A stretch of 43,466 nucleotides of DNA from JBEPVZ01 sp041690695. GTDB taxonomy: Bacteria > Patescibacteriota > Microgenomatia > Daviesbacterales > UBA10151. The DNA is taken from the NCBI GenBank assembly GCA_041690695.1, contig JBEPVZ010000005.1, positions 1-43,466 of the forward strand. The letters run 5' to 3'. Shown here in pieces: positions 16,241 through 24,423 of this stretch. The notes beneath the pieces are model-generated. The model ran no database searches, was not told the origin of the DNA, and saw nothing but the letters and a program-made list of their open reading frames with translations. Position 1 is the stretch's first letter. Each line of letters starts with the position of its first letter. Position numbers and translations under genes: made by a program.

Positions 16241-16308
16241 CTGCAAAGCTATTCTGCCCTCCAGGTAGGAGGATCACACCTTAGTTGCTTATGAAGCTAG
16301 AATTCAAG

Positions 16309-16314
16309 TAAAAT
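16309..16314 (+). promoter_or_regulatory. -10 box of the glycan cluster (leaderless-type)
   Basis: TAAAAT ends 7 bases before the ATG at 16322, the first gene of a tightly coupled four-gene run. Confidence 0.5.
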
Positions 16315-16321
16315 AATCTCA

Positions 16322-18091
16322 ATGCGTCTTATCTTAGCCTTCGTCATCGGCCTTCTGTCCGCTTTCTACTTTGGCGAACTACTTACCCGAGCCTTTAAAC
16401 GACCAATTCATAGCTTTATTGGTATTGGGATTATCTTAATTGGTATTTTCTTCATTACCCTAGGCAGCTCTTTCTTGGTTTCACCCATCAATATTCTGCT
16501 CGGAACTTTCTTGATAGGTTCAGGTTTAGGCTTACTCCTCCACCACCTTCTTTCTCAAAAATTTGTGTTCTCTGAACGACTTGAACATAATTTTGTTAGA
16601 AAACACGAAAATGGAGTCGAGAGATTTTTTGAAATTTTACCAGGAGCCCTGACATGGCTGGCCATCACTTCCCCACTCTGGCTATCCTTTCAATTTCCCT
16701 TTGCAGTCGCTTATCTAATTATTTTAGCCGATACTTATTGGTTATTTAACTCTTTTAAATATGCCATTACCGTTTTTGTCGGCTACAAAAGAATGGAAAA
16801 TGCCAAAAAGACTAATTGGCTCGACCGCCTTAAAAAGGACTACCCTGAAACTTGGGGCAATTATTACCATTTAGTTTTAGTACCAACTTATAAAGAAGCT
16901 TTATATATTTTAGAGCCAACTTTTAACGCTATCGTCAACTCCAACTTTCCTAAAGAAAAAATTCTGATATTAGTTGGCTATGAGGAGAGAGACAGTCCAG
17001 AAAAGATCGAGCAAACTAATAAATATCTTGAAACAATTAAGGATAAAGTTGGTGGAGTCTTTATGACCGTTCATCCATACGGCCTAGAAGGCGAGGTCCC
17101 TGGACAAGGTAGTAATAAAAACTGGATGATTAAAAAAACGTTACCTGACCTTAAAAAGATGGGTATTGAACCTGACCAGATTTTTGTAACAACTCTTGAC
17201 GCTGATTTTATTGTTCATAAAGAATTTTTAGGCGGAGCTCTTCATAAATATTTATCCACTCCGGCCGATCTGCGGGATGTTTGTTCTTATACCGGAGTCT
17301 TCATGTTCCATAATAATTATTGGGAAGTGCCAACACCAATGAGACTAATTGCAACCGGTACTGCTTTTTGGCAATTATCAGAAATGGTCTCATCAGATAA
17401 ATATATTAACTATTCTTCGATGTCGATTAATTTAAAATCGCTGCTCGATATTGGTCTTTGGATTCCAGATAAAGTTAACGATGATTCCGGATTTTATTGG
17501 AAGGCTTATTTTCATTTTGATGGAAAATATAAAGTTTTGCCTCACTTTTTACCGATTAGTGCTGATGCCGTTTTAGATGTTAGTTTATTTAAAACTTTCC
17601 AAAATCAATATTTGCAGCTTAAACGCTGGGCTTATGGAGTAGAACATATTCCGTTTATTGTCCGCCAATACTGGAAAGGCGACAATATCGATTTCTGGGA
17701 TAAGACTGATAAATTAACTTTTATCCTTTGGTCTTATTTTAAATGGGGAACCTTGGCATTATTTATTACTTTCGGAGGATTATTAATTCCATTAATTAAT
17801 CCCTCATACTCACAATCCGTCGTCTCGACTAACCTATCGACTATCTCTTCATGGATATTAACATTAGCTTTCGTAGGACTATTTTCAACAATTGTTATTA
17901 ATGAAAAGACTTCTCCAAAAAGGCCTAAAGATTGGGGAATTATTGCCAGGTCTTGGTCTTACCTCCAATGGGCTTTTGTACCAATTATTTTAGTGACAAT
18001 TGCAACCATTCCGGCAATTGATGCCCAAACAACTTTAATGCTCGGGCGACATATCGAGTTTAGAGTTACTAATAAAGAACGTAGCAAATGA
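16322..18091 (+). CDS. Membrane glycosyltransferase, family 2-like (processive type)
   Basis: 589 aa. Three N-terminal membrane helices plus another pair (about 118-150), a cytosolic GT2 domain (about 180-460) and three C-terminal helices (about 465-575). In the GT domain: LVPTYKE at the start, TTLDADF as the metal-binding D-x-D equivalent, DDSGFYWK as the acceptor-side acidic motif, and QLKRWAYG, which is the Q-x-x-R-W motif of processive membrane transferases such as cellulose and hyaluronan synthases. The product is unknown. It is translationally coupled to the next gene (ATGA, 18088-18091) and heads a polyprenyl-phosphate-linked glycan cluster. Confidence 0.88.
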   Translation: MRLILAFVIGLLSAFYFGELLTRAFKRPIHSFIGIGIILIGIFFITLGSSFLVSPINILLGTFLIGSGLGLLLHHLLSQKFVFSERLEHNFVRKHENGVERFFEILPGALTWLAITSPLWLSFQFPFAVAYLIILADTYWLFNSFKYAITVFVGYKRMENAKKTNWLDRLKKDYPETWGNYYHLVLVPTYKEALYILEPTFNAIVNSNFPKEKILILVGYEERDSPEKIEQTNKYLETIKDKVGGVFMTVHPYGLEGEVPGQGSNKNWMIKKTLPDLKKMGIEPDQIFVTTLDADFIVHKEFLGGALHKYLSTPADLRDVCSYTGVFMFHNNYWEVPTPMRLIATGTAFWQLSEMVSSDKYINYSSMSINLKSLLDIGLWIPDKVNDDSGFYWKAYFHFDGKYKVLPHFLPISADAVLDVSLFKTFQNQYLQLKRWAYGVEHIPFIVRQYWKGDNIDFWDKTDKLTFILWSYFKWGTLALFITFGGLLIPLINPSYSQSVVSTNLSTISSWILTLAFVGLFSTIVINEKTSPKRPKDWGIIARSWSYLQWAFVPIILVTIATIPAIDAQTTLMLGRHIEFRVTNKERSK

Positions 18092-18456
18092 ACAAGGCTC
18101 GAGTTAAATTAATTAAGTTTTATCAGAAGACTGATAAGTATATTTTTTATTTTGTAGTGACAGCCTTTGTAACAAGTTTTTTAATTTGTTTATTCTTTGT
18201 GATGAATTTTCATAACCTGCCGAGTTTGTTACCACTTTATTACTCTTTGTCTTGGGGCAAACCTCAGCTAGTTAGTCAAAATCAGTTTTTAATACTTCCG
18301 GCCGTTATTATTTTAATAACTTTAGTTAATTTAATTGCGTCTTGGCATCTTCATTCATCTCAATTAATCCTTAAACGGATCTTGGCATCCTCCTCTGCCA
18401 TTGTCGGGGTTATCCTTTTAATTACTGCCGCCAAAATTATTTATATATTTATTTAA
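18088..18456 (+). CDS. Small membrane protein, DUF1648-like
   Basis: 122 aa with three hydrophobic helices (about 19-40, 68-86, 97-120). The segment between helix 1 and 2, with LPSLLPLYYSLSWGKPQ, resembles the loop of DUF1648 proteins (P.HfxxxGxP), membrane proteins of unknown role. It sits between the GT2 and the WecA-like gene, with ATGA overlap upstream and a one-base TAATG overlap downstream, so it probably works with one of them. A partner or regulator role is only inferred. Confidence 0.65.
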   Translation: MNKARVKLIKFYQKTDKYIFYFVVTAFVTSFLICLFFVMNFHNLPSLLPLYYSLSWGKPQLVSQNQFLILPAVIILITLVNLIASWHLHSSQLILKRILASSSAIVGVILLITAAKIIYIFI

Positions 18457-19532
18457 TGCTTGCCTTACTTCTTATCTGGCCATTTTTAGTCGCCTTGGCA
18501 ATTAGCCTTTTGGCAATGCCAATAACCATCACTTTAGCTAAACGCTACGGATTAGTGGACGATCCCAATACTCGTCCTCATCCCGCTCATGTTCAAAATC
18601 GAATTGTTCCGAGAGCCGGCGGCTTGCCAATATTTATCGGTTTGTTTTTAACAATTCCCTTTTTTATTCCAATCGATAAACATATTTTAGGGATTATTAT
18701 CGGAGCATTTATCTTACTGGTCATGGGACTTCTGGATGACAAATTAAAAAACTTTAGTCCTTATTTAAGATTTCTACTTCAATTTTTAGCAGCTGGCGTA
18801 GCAGTTGCATCAGGAATAGGTATTCCGTTTATCTCTAATCCCTTTGGAGGAGTTCTTCATTTTGATCAAATTATTATCCCCTTTCAGTTCTTGGGGCAAC
18901 ATCGAATTATTTTATTTGCTGATTTATTTGCTTTAATTTGGACCGTTTGGATAATGAATGTTGTTAATTGGTCAAAGGGCGTTGATGGTCAGATGCCGGG
19001 AATTATATTAGTGACAACTCTAACTATTGGTATTATCTCAACAGGTTTTTATCTGAAGGGTGATCCAAACCAATTAACAATTGCTAAACTAGCTTTTATT
19101 ACCGCCGGAACTTCTTTAGCGCTGCTTATTTTTAACTGGCATCCAGCTAAAATTTTTCCAGGATTTTCTGGATCAAACATTTTAGGTTTTATGGTCGCAA
19201 TACTGGCAATATTCTCAAGTGCTAAAGTTTCAACCGCTATTTTTGTAATGCTTATTCCTGCAATTGATTCAATTTATCTAATTTTAAAACGGACTTTGTC
19301 GGGACACTCTCCAATGAAAGGTGATCGTAATCATCTTCATCATAAACTACTTGATTTAGGCTGGAGTCATCATCAAATTTCCTTGTTTTACATAATCTCC
19401 TGTGCTATTCTAGGTTCAACAGTCGTTATCCTCTCGACAGTTCATAATAAAATTTTAATCGGAACTGTTGCTGGGGTAATTATTATTGGAACATTTTTAT
19501 GGCTACAAAAGATCTCCTCAGCCAAAGCTTAG
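18456..19532 (+). CDS. WecA/MraY-family polyprenyl-phosphate hexose-1-phosphate transferase
   Basis: 358 aa, about ten or eleven membrane helices. Family motifs: DDPNTRPHPAHVQNRIVPRAGG near residue 27 (the first cytosolic loop), LLDDKLKNFSPY (the DDxx metal site), NVVNWSKGVDGQMPG in the place of NxxNxxDGxDGL, and GDRNHLHHKLLDLG, the WecA-type HxHH loop. The enzyme moves a sugar-1-phosphate from a UDP-sugar to undecaprenyl (or decaprenyl) phosphate. The first Asp of the DGxDG motif is Lys here (see findings). Overlaps the following UbiA gene by 34 bases. Confidence 0.9.
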   Translation: MLALLLIWPFLVALAISLLAMPITITLAKRYGLVDDPNTRPHPAHVQNRIVPRAGGLPIFIGLFLTIPFFIPIDKHILGIIIGAFILLVMGLLDDKLKNFSPYLRFLLQFLAAGVAVASGIGIPFISNPFGGVLHFDQIIIPFQFLGQHRIILFADLFALIWTVWIMNVVNWSKGVDGQMPGIILVTTLTIGIISTGFYLKGDPNQLTIAKLAFITAGTSLALLIFNWHPAKIFPGFSGSNILGFMVAILAIFSSAKVSTAIFVMLIPAIDSIYLILKRTLSGHSPMKGDRNHLHHKLLDLGWSHHQISLFYIISCAILGSTVVILSTVHNKILIGTVAGVIIIGTFLWLQKISSAKA

Positions 19533-20452
19533 CTTGGCAAGTATTTAAAGAGCTCCGTCCAAGACAATGGATTAAAAACTTTGCGGTCTTTGCCGGATTA
19601 ATATTCTCCGGGCAAATGGATAATACGGCCGCCACCACGATTGCTTTTGAAGCCTTCTTAATCTTTTGTGGAACTTCATCCGCGACCTATCTTTTAAATG
19701 ATGCTTTTGATATTGAACGTGATCGACTACATCCTTTCAAAAGTAAGCGCCCAATTGCCTCAGGCCGAATTCCAGTTTCCGCCGCCGTTATTGCTGCATT
19801 GGTATTAATTGCTTTAATCCTCCCTATTTCATATGAAGTCTCCCCGGCTTTCTTTTTTGCCGTCGCCAGTTACCTAGTTCTCCAAGTTTGTTATTCAGCA
19901 TTTTTGAAATCTTTAATTTTAATTGATGTTATGGCCATCGCTTCCGGTTTTGTTTTAAGAGTTTATGCTGGAGTTTGGGCGATTGATGCTCATTTAAATG
20001 TTTGGTTTTTGCTGGCTGTGACCAGTTTTGCGCTCTTTTTAGCTATTGGAAAACGTCGTTCTGAACTAACCTTGCTTCAATCCCAAGCTTCTAAACACCG
20101 TGAAACACTCCTTCATTATCCAGAAAATTTACTTGATATCTTAACCGCTATGTTCGCCAATTCAACCTGGCTGGCCTACGCTTTATTTACCTTCTTGCAA
20201 CCCCCGATCTTAGCTCGACCGAGACTAGCTAATTTACTAGGTGATTTATCACTACCTTTTGGACAAGCCAAATATTTAATGGCCACGATCCCCGTTGTCA
20301 TTTATGGAGTGATGAGATATCTCTATATTATTTATGAGAAAAAAGAGGGCGAGTCTCCAGAAAAAGTTTTACTAACTGATCAGCCACTTTTGATAACCTG
20401 TTTAATTTGGTTGGTGATGACCTTGATAATTACCTACTACCTCGGAATTTAA
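19499..20452 (+). CDS. UbiA-family prenyltransferase, decaprenyl-phosphate phosphoribosyltransferase-like
   Basis: 317 aa, eight to nine membrane helices. It begins ELRPRQWIKNFAVFAGLIFS, and has the first Asp-rich motif as NDAFDIERDRLHPFKSKRPIASG (about 75-97). The order N-D-x-x-D-x-x-x-D-x-x-HPxKxxRPIASG is the form found in DPPR synthases (UbiA/Rv3806c type), which move 5-phosphoribose from PRPP to a polyprenyl phosphate, the first step toward lipid-linked arabinose or ribose. Adjacent WecA and GT2 genes support a role in lipid-linked sugar making. It shares TTAA (20449-20452) with the convergent gene's stop. Confidence 0.87.
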   Translation: MATKDLLSQSLAWQVFKELRPRQWIKNFAVFAGLIFSGQMDNTAATTIAFEAFLIFCGTSSATYLLNDAFDIERDRLHPFKSKRPIASGRIPVSAAVIAALVLIALILPISYEVSPAFFFAVASYLVLQVCYSAFLKSLILIDVMAIASGFVLRVYAGVWAIDAHLNVWFLLAVTSFALFLAIGKRRSELTLLQSQASKHRETLLHYPENLLDILTAMFANSTWLAYALFTFLQPPILARPRLANLLGDLSLPFGQAKYLMATIPVVIYGVMRYLYIIYEKKEGESPEKVLLTDQPLLITCLIWLVMTLIITYYLGI

Positions 20453-21252
20453 ATCTTCTTAGCATAACTAGTCGAGACAAATCCTGTTTGATTATTTGGC
20501 AATTGAACTTTATACCAACCCGTTTGTTCATCAAGTAGATCTAAAGTATCACCCGGCGCAACTCGATAAATCTCACTGCTATTTAATGAGGCCTCGCTTC
20601 TAACTCTTAAAAAACCAGTCGGTGTTTCCAGGATTTCAACCCGAGAACCAGGAGCTGGAGTTGGGGTCGCAACAGGAACAGGCGTTGATGCAGAAACGTC
20701 AGTTGCCAAGTCAACATTTAAATCGAGTTTATACCCATCTGTTGCAACCGCTCTAATGCTTCGTTTCAAGAAATCTTGATGACTAATTAAAAAGAGGTGT
20801 TCCCCGGCTGATAAAGTCGGTAAAGATAAAGGTGTCGCTCCAACGTCCTTACCATCAATCTCAACTTCAGAACCAGTCGGCTGAGACAGTAAAGTTACCC
20901 CAGCACCTTTTTCTAAAGTAATAATCTCACCGGATGCAGACGATTCTTTGGCAGCTAGCTCACGATTAATAACCGTTAAAGTTCCTTGATTAAAAGTTAC
21001 ATAACCTTGCCAAGTGCCGCTGTCTGATGTCAGAGCAATTTTATGCTCGCCAGCTATCGCATTATCATCTTTATAAGGCGTTGTTCCAGCCGATTTACTA
21101 TCAATTGTAACTTGAGCCGCCACATTAGATTCAATTCTAACTCCAGAACGAAGGTTGGAATGAAAAACTCGATCAACAATTTGCGAGCTAAAACGAAATA
21201 TTAAAGCTAGAATGCTGAAGAACGTCAGCAAGAACAAAATTGTCTTGCGCAT
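20449..21252 (-). CDS. Anchored surface protein with two PEGA domains and an SH3 domain
   Basis: 267 aa. N-terminal anchor (about 2-20), PEGA-like repeat 1 (about 38-105, VRIESNVAAQVTIDSKSAGTTPY), PEGA repeat 2 (about 112-180, GVTLLSQPTGSEVEIDGKDVGATPL), a Pro/Thr linker (STPVPVATPTPAPGS) and a C-terminal bacterial SH3 domain (about 205-267, GFLRVRSEASLNSSEIYRVAPGD...WYKVQLPNNQTGFVSTSYAKKI). PEGA domains and SH3b domains are usual in wall-contacting proteins. TATAAT (21264-21259) ends 6 bases before ATG 21252; a TTG at 21258 would overlap it, so ATG is preferred. Confidence 0.85.
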   Translation of the reverse strand: MRKTILFLLTFFSILALIFRFSSQIVDRVFHSNLRSGVRIESNVAAQVTIDSKSAGTTPYKDDNAIAGEHKIALTSDSGTWQGYVTFNQGTLTVINRELAAKESSASGEIITLEKGAGVTLLSQPTGSEVEIDGKDVGATPLSLPTLSAGEHLFLISHQDFLKRSIRAVATDGYKLDLNVDLATDVSASTPVPVATPTPAPGSRVEILETPTGFLRVRSEASLNSSEIYRVAPGDTLDLLDEQTGWYKVQLPNNQTGFVSTSYAKKI

Positions 21253-21258
21253 CCTCAA

Positions 21259-21264
21259 ATTATA
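21259..21264 (-). promoter_or_regulatory. -10 box of the PEGA/SH3 gene (leaderless-type)
   Basis: TATAAT on the minus strand, 6 bases before ATG 21252. It occupies the few bases between this gene and the GH130-like gene, whose stop is at 21265. Confidence 0.6.
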
Positions 21265-22191
21265 TCAGTTCCACCAGCCAATTTTTAGGCTGGAGAAGGA
21301 GAAAGGAACCTCAACCGTTTGACGATCACCAATATTTACAAATAACGACAAGATCTCTTCTTCATTTTGAGATTGTTTCATGATCCCCCCACAAGCATAA
21401 ACCACTCTTCTTAGCTCGGGGTGAAGTTCCTCAACCAGTGGAGTTCCATCTGGAGACAAAAAATGATCTGGTGTTAAAACTGGCATCGGATCAACTTCAA
21501 TCTGATAGTTTTGACCTTCTTCTTTATATAATTTAGCTCGGCCTAAAGAATAGATAAATTTACCATCTAAAATGGTAATGCCATGAATAATCATCAAGGC
21601 CTCATGATCATTAATCCAAACTGGCGGCATAGTTGTCCCAATTCGCCATTTAGCCCAGGCCAAATCTTTTGGAAATTGAATGTGACCTTGGAGGTTAACT
21701 TGATTTCCGTCAAATCCAAAAACAATTAAGCGATGGTTATTCTCAGCGCCCTCCCCTCGGAAAAGAAAAGTATTGCTATTAATTGGGGTAACATTTTTTC
21801 CGTATCCAAACTCTTTAATGACTTTAACCTCAGGTAGTCGTTCTTGCCAAGCGGTTGATTTTAAAACCGTGATGGCTGGGTAGGGTTTCATAACCGTTTG
21901 ATCAACAGCTGTTAAGCCAATTAAAACTTGATCATTATTCAAAACAAGCGCTCTAGGATCTTCTAGAAGATATTCTTTTTCGTTAGGAGTCCATATGACA
22001 AATTCTTGGACAAGTTGGCCTTTAGCATCGAGTTCTACCAAAATCATGTCACCTTTATCAGGCTGGCCTTTACCACCCGCAATTTTGACTTCACGTAAAA
22101 TTAAAATTGTATTACCGTTTTGAGAAGTTTTCCAAGCGGCCGCGTTATAGCGGTTAGCGAGGTTTGAAGAGATCGAGTAATCTTTAAACAT
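21265..22191 (-). CDS. GH130/DUF377-like five-bladed beta-propeller protein
   Basis: 308 aa, all-beta. Segments LLEDPRALVLNNDQVLIGLTA (about 97-118), FGYGKNVTPINSNTFLF, then RIGTTMPPVWINDHEALMIIHGI (about 195-217) and FIYSLGRAKL (about 222-231) follow the order of GH130 mannoside phosphorylases and related PH1107-like proteins (EDPR, K, PP, YH). The catalytic Asp of canonical GH130 is not clearly placed here, so activity is uncertain. It lies near an alpha/alpha toroid protein and a GT4; such trios occur in glycan loci. Its start (CTTGCCCAATG) sits below a structured leader region (see 22247-22298). Confidence 0.7.
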   Translation of the reverse strand: MFKDYSISSNLANRYNAAAWKTSQNGNTILILREVKIAGGKGQPDKGDMILVELDAKGQLVQEFVIWTPNEKEYLLEDPRALVLNNDQVLIGLTAVDQTVMKPYPAITVLKSTAWQERLPEVKVIKEFGYGKNVTPINSNTFLFRGEGAENNHRLIVFGFDGNQVNLQGHIQFPKDLAWAKWRIGTTMPPVWINDHEALMIIHGITILDGKFIYSLGRAKLYKEEGQNYQIEVDPMPVLTPDHFLSPDGTPLVEELHPELRRVVYACGGIMKQSQNEEEILSLFVNIGDRQTVEVPFSFSSLKIGWWN

Positions 22192-22246
22192 TGGGCAAGT
22201 CTTACAAAAACTACCATCTATGTTTACATTAGTCTTACATGGAAGT

Positions 22247-22298
22247 CAAGCAATCGGGGCGACTGCACTCTGTCTTAATACAGTCGCGAGATCGCTTG
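22247..22298. other. Large imperfect hairpin between divergent genes
   Basis: CAAGC-ATC (22247-22251, 22253-22255) pairs with GAT-GCTTG (22290-22292, 22294-22298), and a perfect 7-bp helix GCGACTG (22259-22265) with CAGTCGC (22281-22287) closes a 15-base loop. It lies upstream of the GH130-like start (minus strand). There, GGGCAAG (complement of 22295-22301) can instead pair with CTTGCCC just before ATG 22191, so two folds compete. Confidence 0.55.
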
Positions 22299-22309
22299 CC
22301 CACTAAGCG

Positions 22310-22342
22310 GGGATTTGTAATTACAAATCCCTAGATTATAAT
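22310..22342. promoter_or_regulatory. Perfect 22-bp palindrome next to a bidirectional -10
   Basis: 22310-22331 reads GGGATTTGTAA followed by its exact reverse complement. It lies just before TATAAT on the plus strand (22337-22342, serving the gene at 22354) and overlaps a TATAAT on the minus strand's reading (22340-22335). Its position over the plus -35 region fits a repressor or activator operator; the binding protein is unknown. Confidence 0.65.
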
Positions 22343-22353
22343 TGACAGATAAT

Positions 22354-22905
22354 ATGCCCGACGAAAATGAGATAGTTCGAGAGAAGCTCAAAGGTATTAA
22401 AGACAGGTTTGGACCAGAAGCAGAAGAATTTGTTAGAACCGGTATCGTACCCCTTTACAGCATAAGCCGAGGATCAGATGATGAACTTTGGAGAGTCACC
22501 CATCGGGCTTACAAAAAGGGCGGTATTATTGTTTATGCCCCTGAACTCGATCTTCGTGCCAGTCGAGGCAAGGTACTTCTCAGACATATTAATTATCCCG
22601 ATTACCCAGATCCAAATGCAGCTTTTGGTTTTGTTAAAAAGAACCAATCTGTGGTTTTTGCTGATGCTCCGACATCTTTAAACCTCTGGGATGGACAGGT
22701 TACAGATATCACAACAGCTATCTTAGATTTGGCGAGAGTTTTTCATTATCGTAACTATTTTGGGATGGATGAAGGGACTTATTGGCGATCTAATAACGCC
22801 CCTAATCTGGTTCAAGCCCTGCGTGTAGCAGATGATCTTTCTCGCCATATCCGAGAGCAGGAAAATTCTAAACCACGAGGCTTTTTTCCTTGGACAAAAA
22901 AATGA
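22354..22905 (+). CDS. Conserved-looking soluble protein, unknown function
   Basis: 183 aa from ATG 22354 (TATAAT ends 11 bases before). No signal peptide or membrane helix. It has a charged N-terminal helix (about 3-30), a middle beta-rich part (GGIIVYAPELDLRASRGKVLL, about 67-87), then LDLARVFHYRNYFGMDEGTYWRS (about 130-152) and a C-terminal helix. No family recognised. It overlaps the next gene by ATGA (22902-22905), so the two are probably translated together. Confidence 0.65.
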   Translation: MPDENEIVREKLKGIKDRFGPEAEEFVRTGIVPLYSISRGSDDELWRVTHRAYKKGGIIVYAPELDLRASRGKVLLRHINYPDYPDPNAAFGFVKKNQSVVFADAPTSLNLWDGQVTDITTAILDLARVFHYRNYFGMDEGTYWRSNNAPNLVQALRVADDLSRHIREQENSKPRGFFPWTKK

Positions 22906-23453
22906 AATTATCTAAAACACTCGCTTTAATTTTAGTTATTGCCCTGCCTTTTATTGGCTTTTGGGTGGGATATAATACTAAAAAAGGATCCGCTCCGGCA
23001 TCAGTGACCGTTCTGACGGCTTCACCGACAGCGACTCCTGATCTAGCTTCTAAATCAGGAACCAGTTCCTCTGGTCAATTACAAACAACTCAGACTTCCG
23101 CCAAAGTTTCGGACGCTGACCCTCAAACCTTAATTATGGCGAGAAAATTAGTAACGGACTGGTTTGATAAATATAAAGATCCTACTCAACCTTTAGAATG
23201 GAGATTAGTTGACTATCGAATTGATAACTTATTTGCCAAAGTCTCGGACCGAGGACTTATGAGTATTAGTGTTTCCTACGGAATTAAACCAGTAAGCGCC
23301 CAATCTCAGTGGGCTTTGACATCTAATCCAGATGCCAATGGCTGGTATGGCTGGAGTGGGTGTGCTATTACTAAAAAACAAGGAACTACTTATCAACCAA
23401 TTGACGGACTAGCTACAGGCTGTCCAAAATTAGAATACTTAGAAAGTAATTAA
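22902..23453 (+). CDS. Membrane-anchored extracellular protein, unknown function
   Basis: 183 aa from ATG 22902. N-terminal anchor (about 5-24), then a Ser/Thr/Ala-rich linker (about 30-68) and a soluble domain with WRLVDYRIDNLFAKVSDRGLMSISVSYGIKP and two cysteines near the end (GCAITKK, GCPKLE). No family recognised. The overlap with the upstream cytosolic protein suggests a pair. Its TAA shares TTAA (23450-23453) with the convergent toroid-protein stop. Confidence 0.65.
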   Translation: MKLSKTLALILVIALPFIGFWVGYNTKKGSAPASVTVLTASPTATPDLASKSGTSSSGQLQTTQTSAKVSDADPQTLIMARKLVTDWFDKYKDPTQPLEWRLVDYRIDNLFAKVSDRGLMSISVSYGIKPVSAQSQWALTSNPDANGWYGWSGCAITKKQGTTYQPIDGLATGCPKLEYLESN

Positions 23454-24418
23454 AAGTTTTGGAGAGCAAGTGAGGCCAATAAATAACAAATCGTCGATTC
23501 TGCCCCAGCATTTAGATTTGGATCAAATTCACTTAACCCATCCGAACAACCGCCATCAGGATGAATCATATTAGCTTTTTTTAAATTATTACCCGAAAAC
23601 CAACTAAAATAAAATTTAGCTTTTTCTAAATACACGTTGTCATTGGTTTTTTTATAAAAATCTAAACAAGCTAAAACTAAATAAGAAACGTCAATCGGCT
23701 GTTGATCAAAGAGGGCCATCTCTCGACCCTTTTTCCACCAACCAATATTACCGACGACCACGGGTATTCCATCGCGCTGTAAGTTTTCCAGTAAAAAATT
23801 AAGACTTTTTAAGCCAATCTCCAGATATTCTTTTTTACCAGTCAATTGATAAGCTTTTAACAAACCCCAAGGCATCAAGGCATTAATGTACGTCATCTCA
23901 GTTTCAAACCAGAGCCAGTTTTTACTAGAATATTTTTCAAATAATTTAACTAGCCGATTTGCCAGAATTATTGTCGTGTCTTTATCCCCCAGCTCATAAA
24001 GCCCTAATAAACTGTAACCAATTACTCGAGGTTCGACCGATTTACTTAAACCGCCAATTAAATAATTAATGAACTTTTGAATATTACTATCAGGTTGAAT
24101 TTTCTGATAAGTTGCTAGGGCCCACAGAACTTCAGCTGAAGCTTCACCGAAGTTATCTTTTTTCTCTAAAAATCGTCCATTTTTATTCCAGAGCATTTTT
24201 ACACCACCGCCATCAATTTGACAGGCCATAATTTGGCTCAGAAGATGCTCTACAACCGGTTGGTTATGAGTTTGAAGAGCTACCAGCAGTCCTCGAGCCT
24301 GATCCTCAATAGCATACCCATACTCAAGAGCTTTATCCCGACCAGTGGTAAATTGGATAATACCTTGCAGGTCGATCAAAGAACAGAAATAATTGATACT
24401 TTTTTGGATGTCTTTCAT
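23450..24418 (-). CDS. Alpha/alpha-toroid protein, glycoside-hydrolase-like
   Basis: 322 aa, almost wholly helical, with repeats of about 45-50 residues. Segments such as YGYAIEDQARGLLVAL (about 33-48), NFGEASAEVLWALATY, VIGYSLLGLYELG, TYINALMPWGLLKAYQLTGKKEYLE and GCSDGLSEFDPNLNAGAESTICYLLASLAL match the rhythm of (alpha/alpha)6-barrel glycosidases and related toroids; the acidic residues in AIEDQ and GAEST could be catalytic. Five bases separate it from the upstream GT4 gene, a grouping often seen in glycan loci together with GH130-like proteins. Substrate unknown. Confidence 0.7.
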   Translation of the reverse strand: MKDIQKSINYFCSLIDLQGIIQFTTGRDKALEYGYAIEDQARGLLVALQTHNQPVVEHLLSQIMACQIDGGGVKMLWNKNGRFLEKKDNFGEASAEVLWALATYQKIQPDSNIQKFINYLIGGLSKSVEPRVIGYSLLGLYELGDKDTTIILANRLVKLFEKYSSKNWLWFETEMTYINALMPWGLLKAYQLTGKKEYLEIGLKSLNFLLENLQRDGIPVVVGNIGWWKKGREMALFDQQPIDVSYLVLACLDFYKKTNDNVYLEKAKFYFSWFSGNNLKKANMIHPDGGCSDGLSEFDPNLNAGAESTICYLLASLALQNF

Positions 24419-24423
24419 TGAAA

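Noticed and set aside
16238..16272. Hairpins after tatD as a terminator
   Set aside because: TAGCT-GCAA-AGCTA and CCTCC/GGAGG stems are short and no U-run follows.
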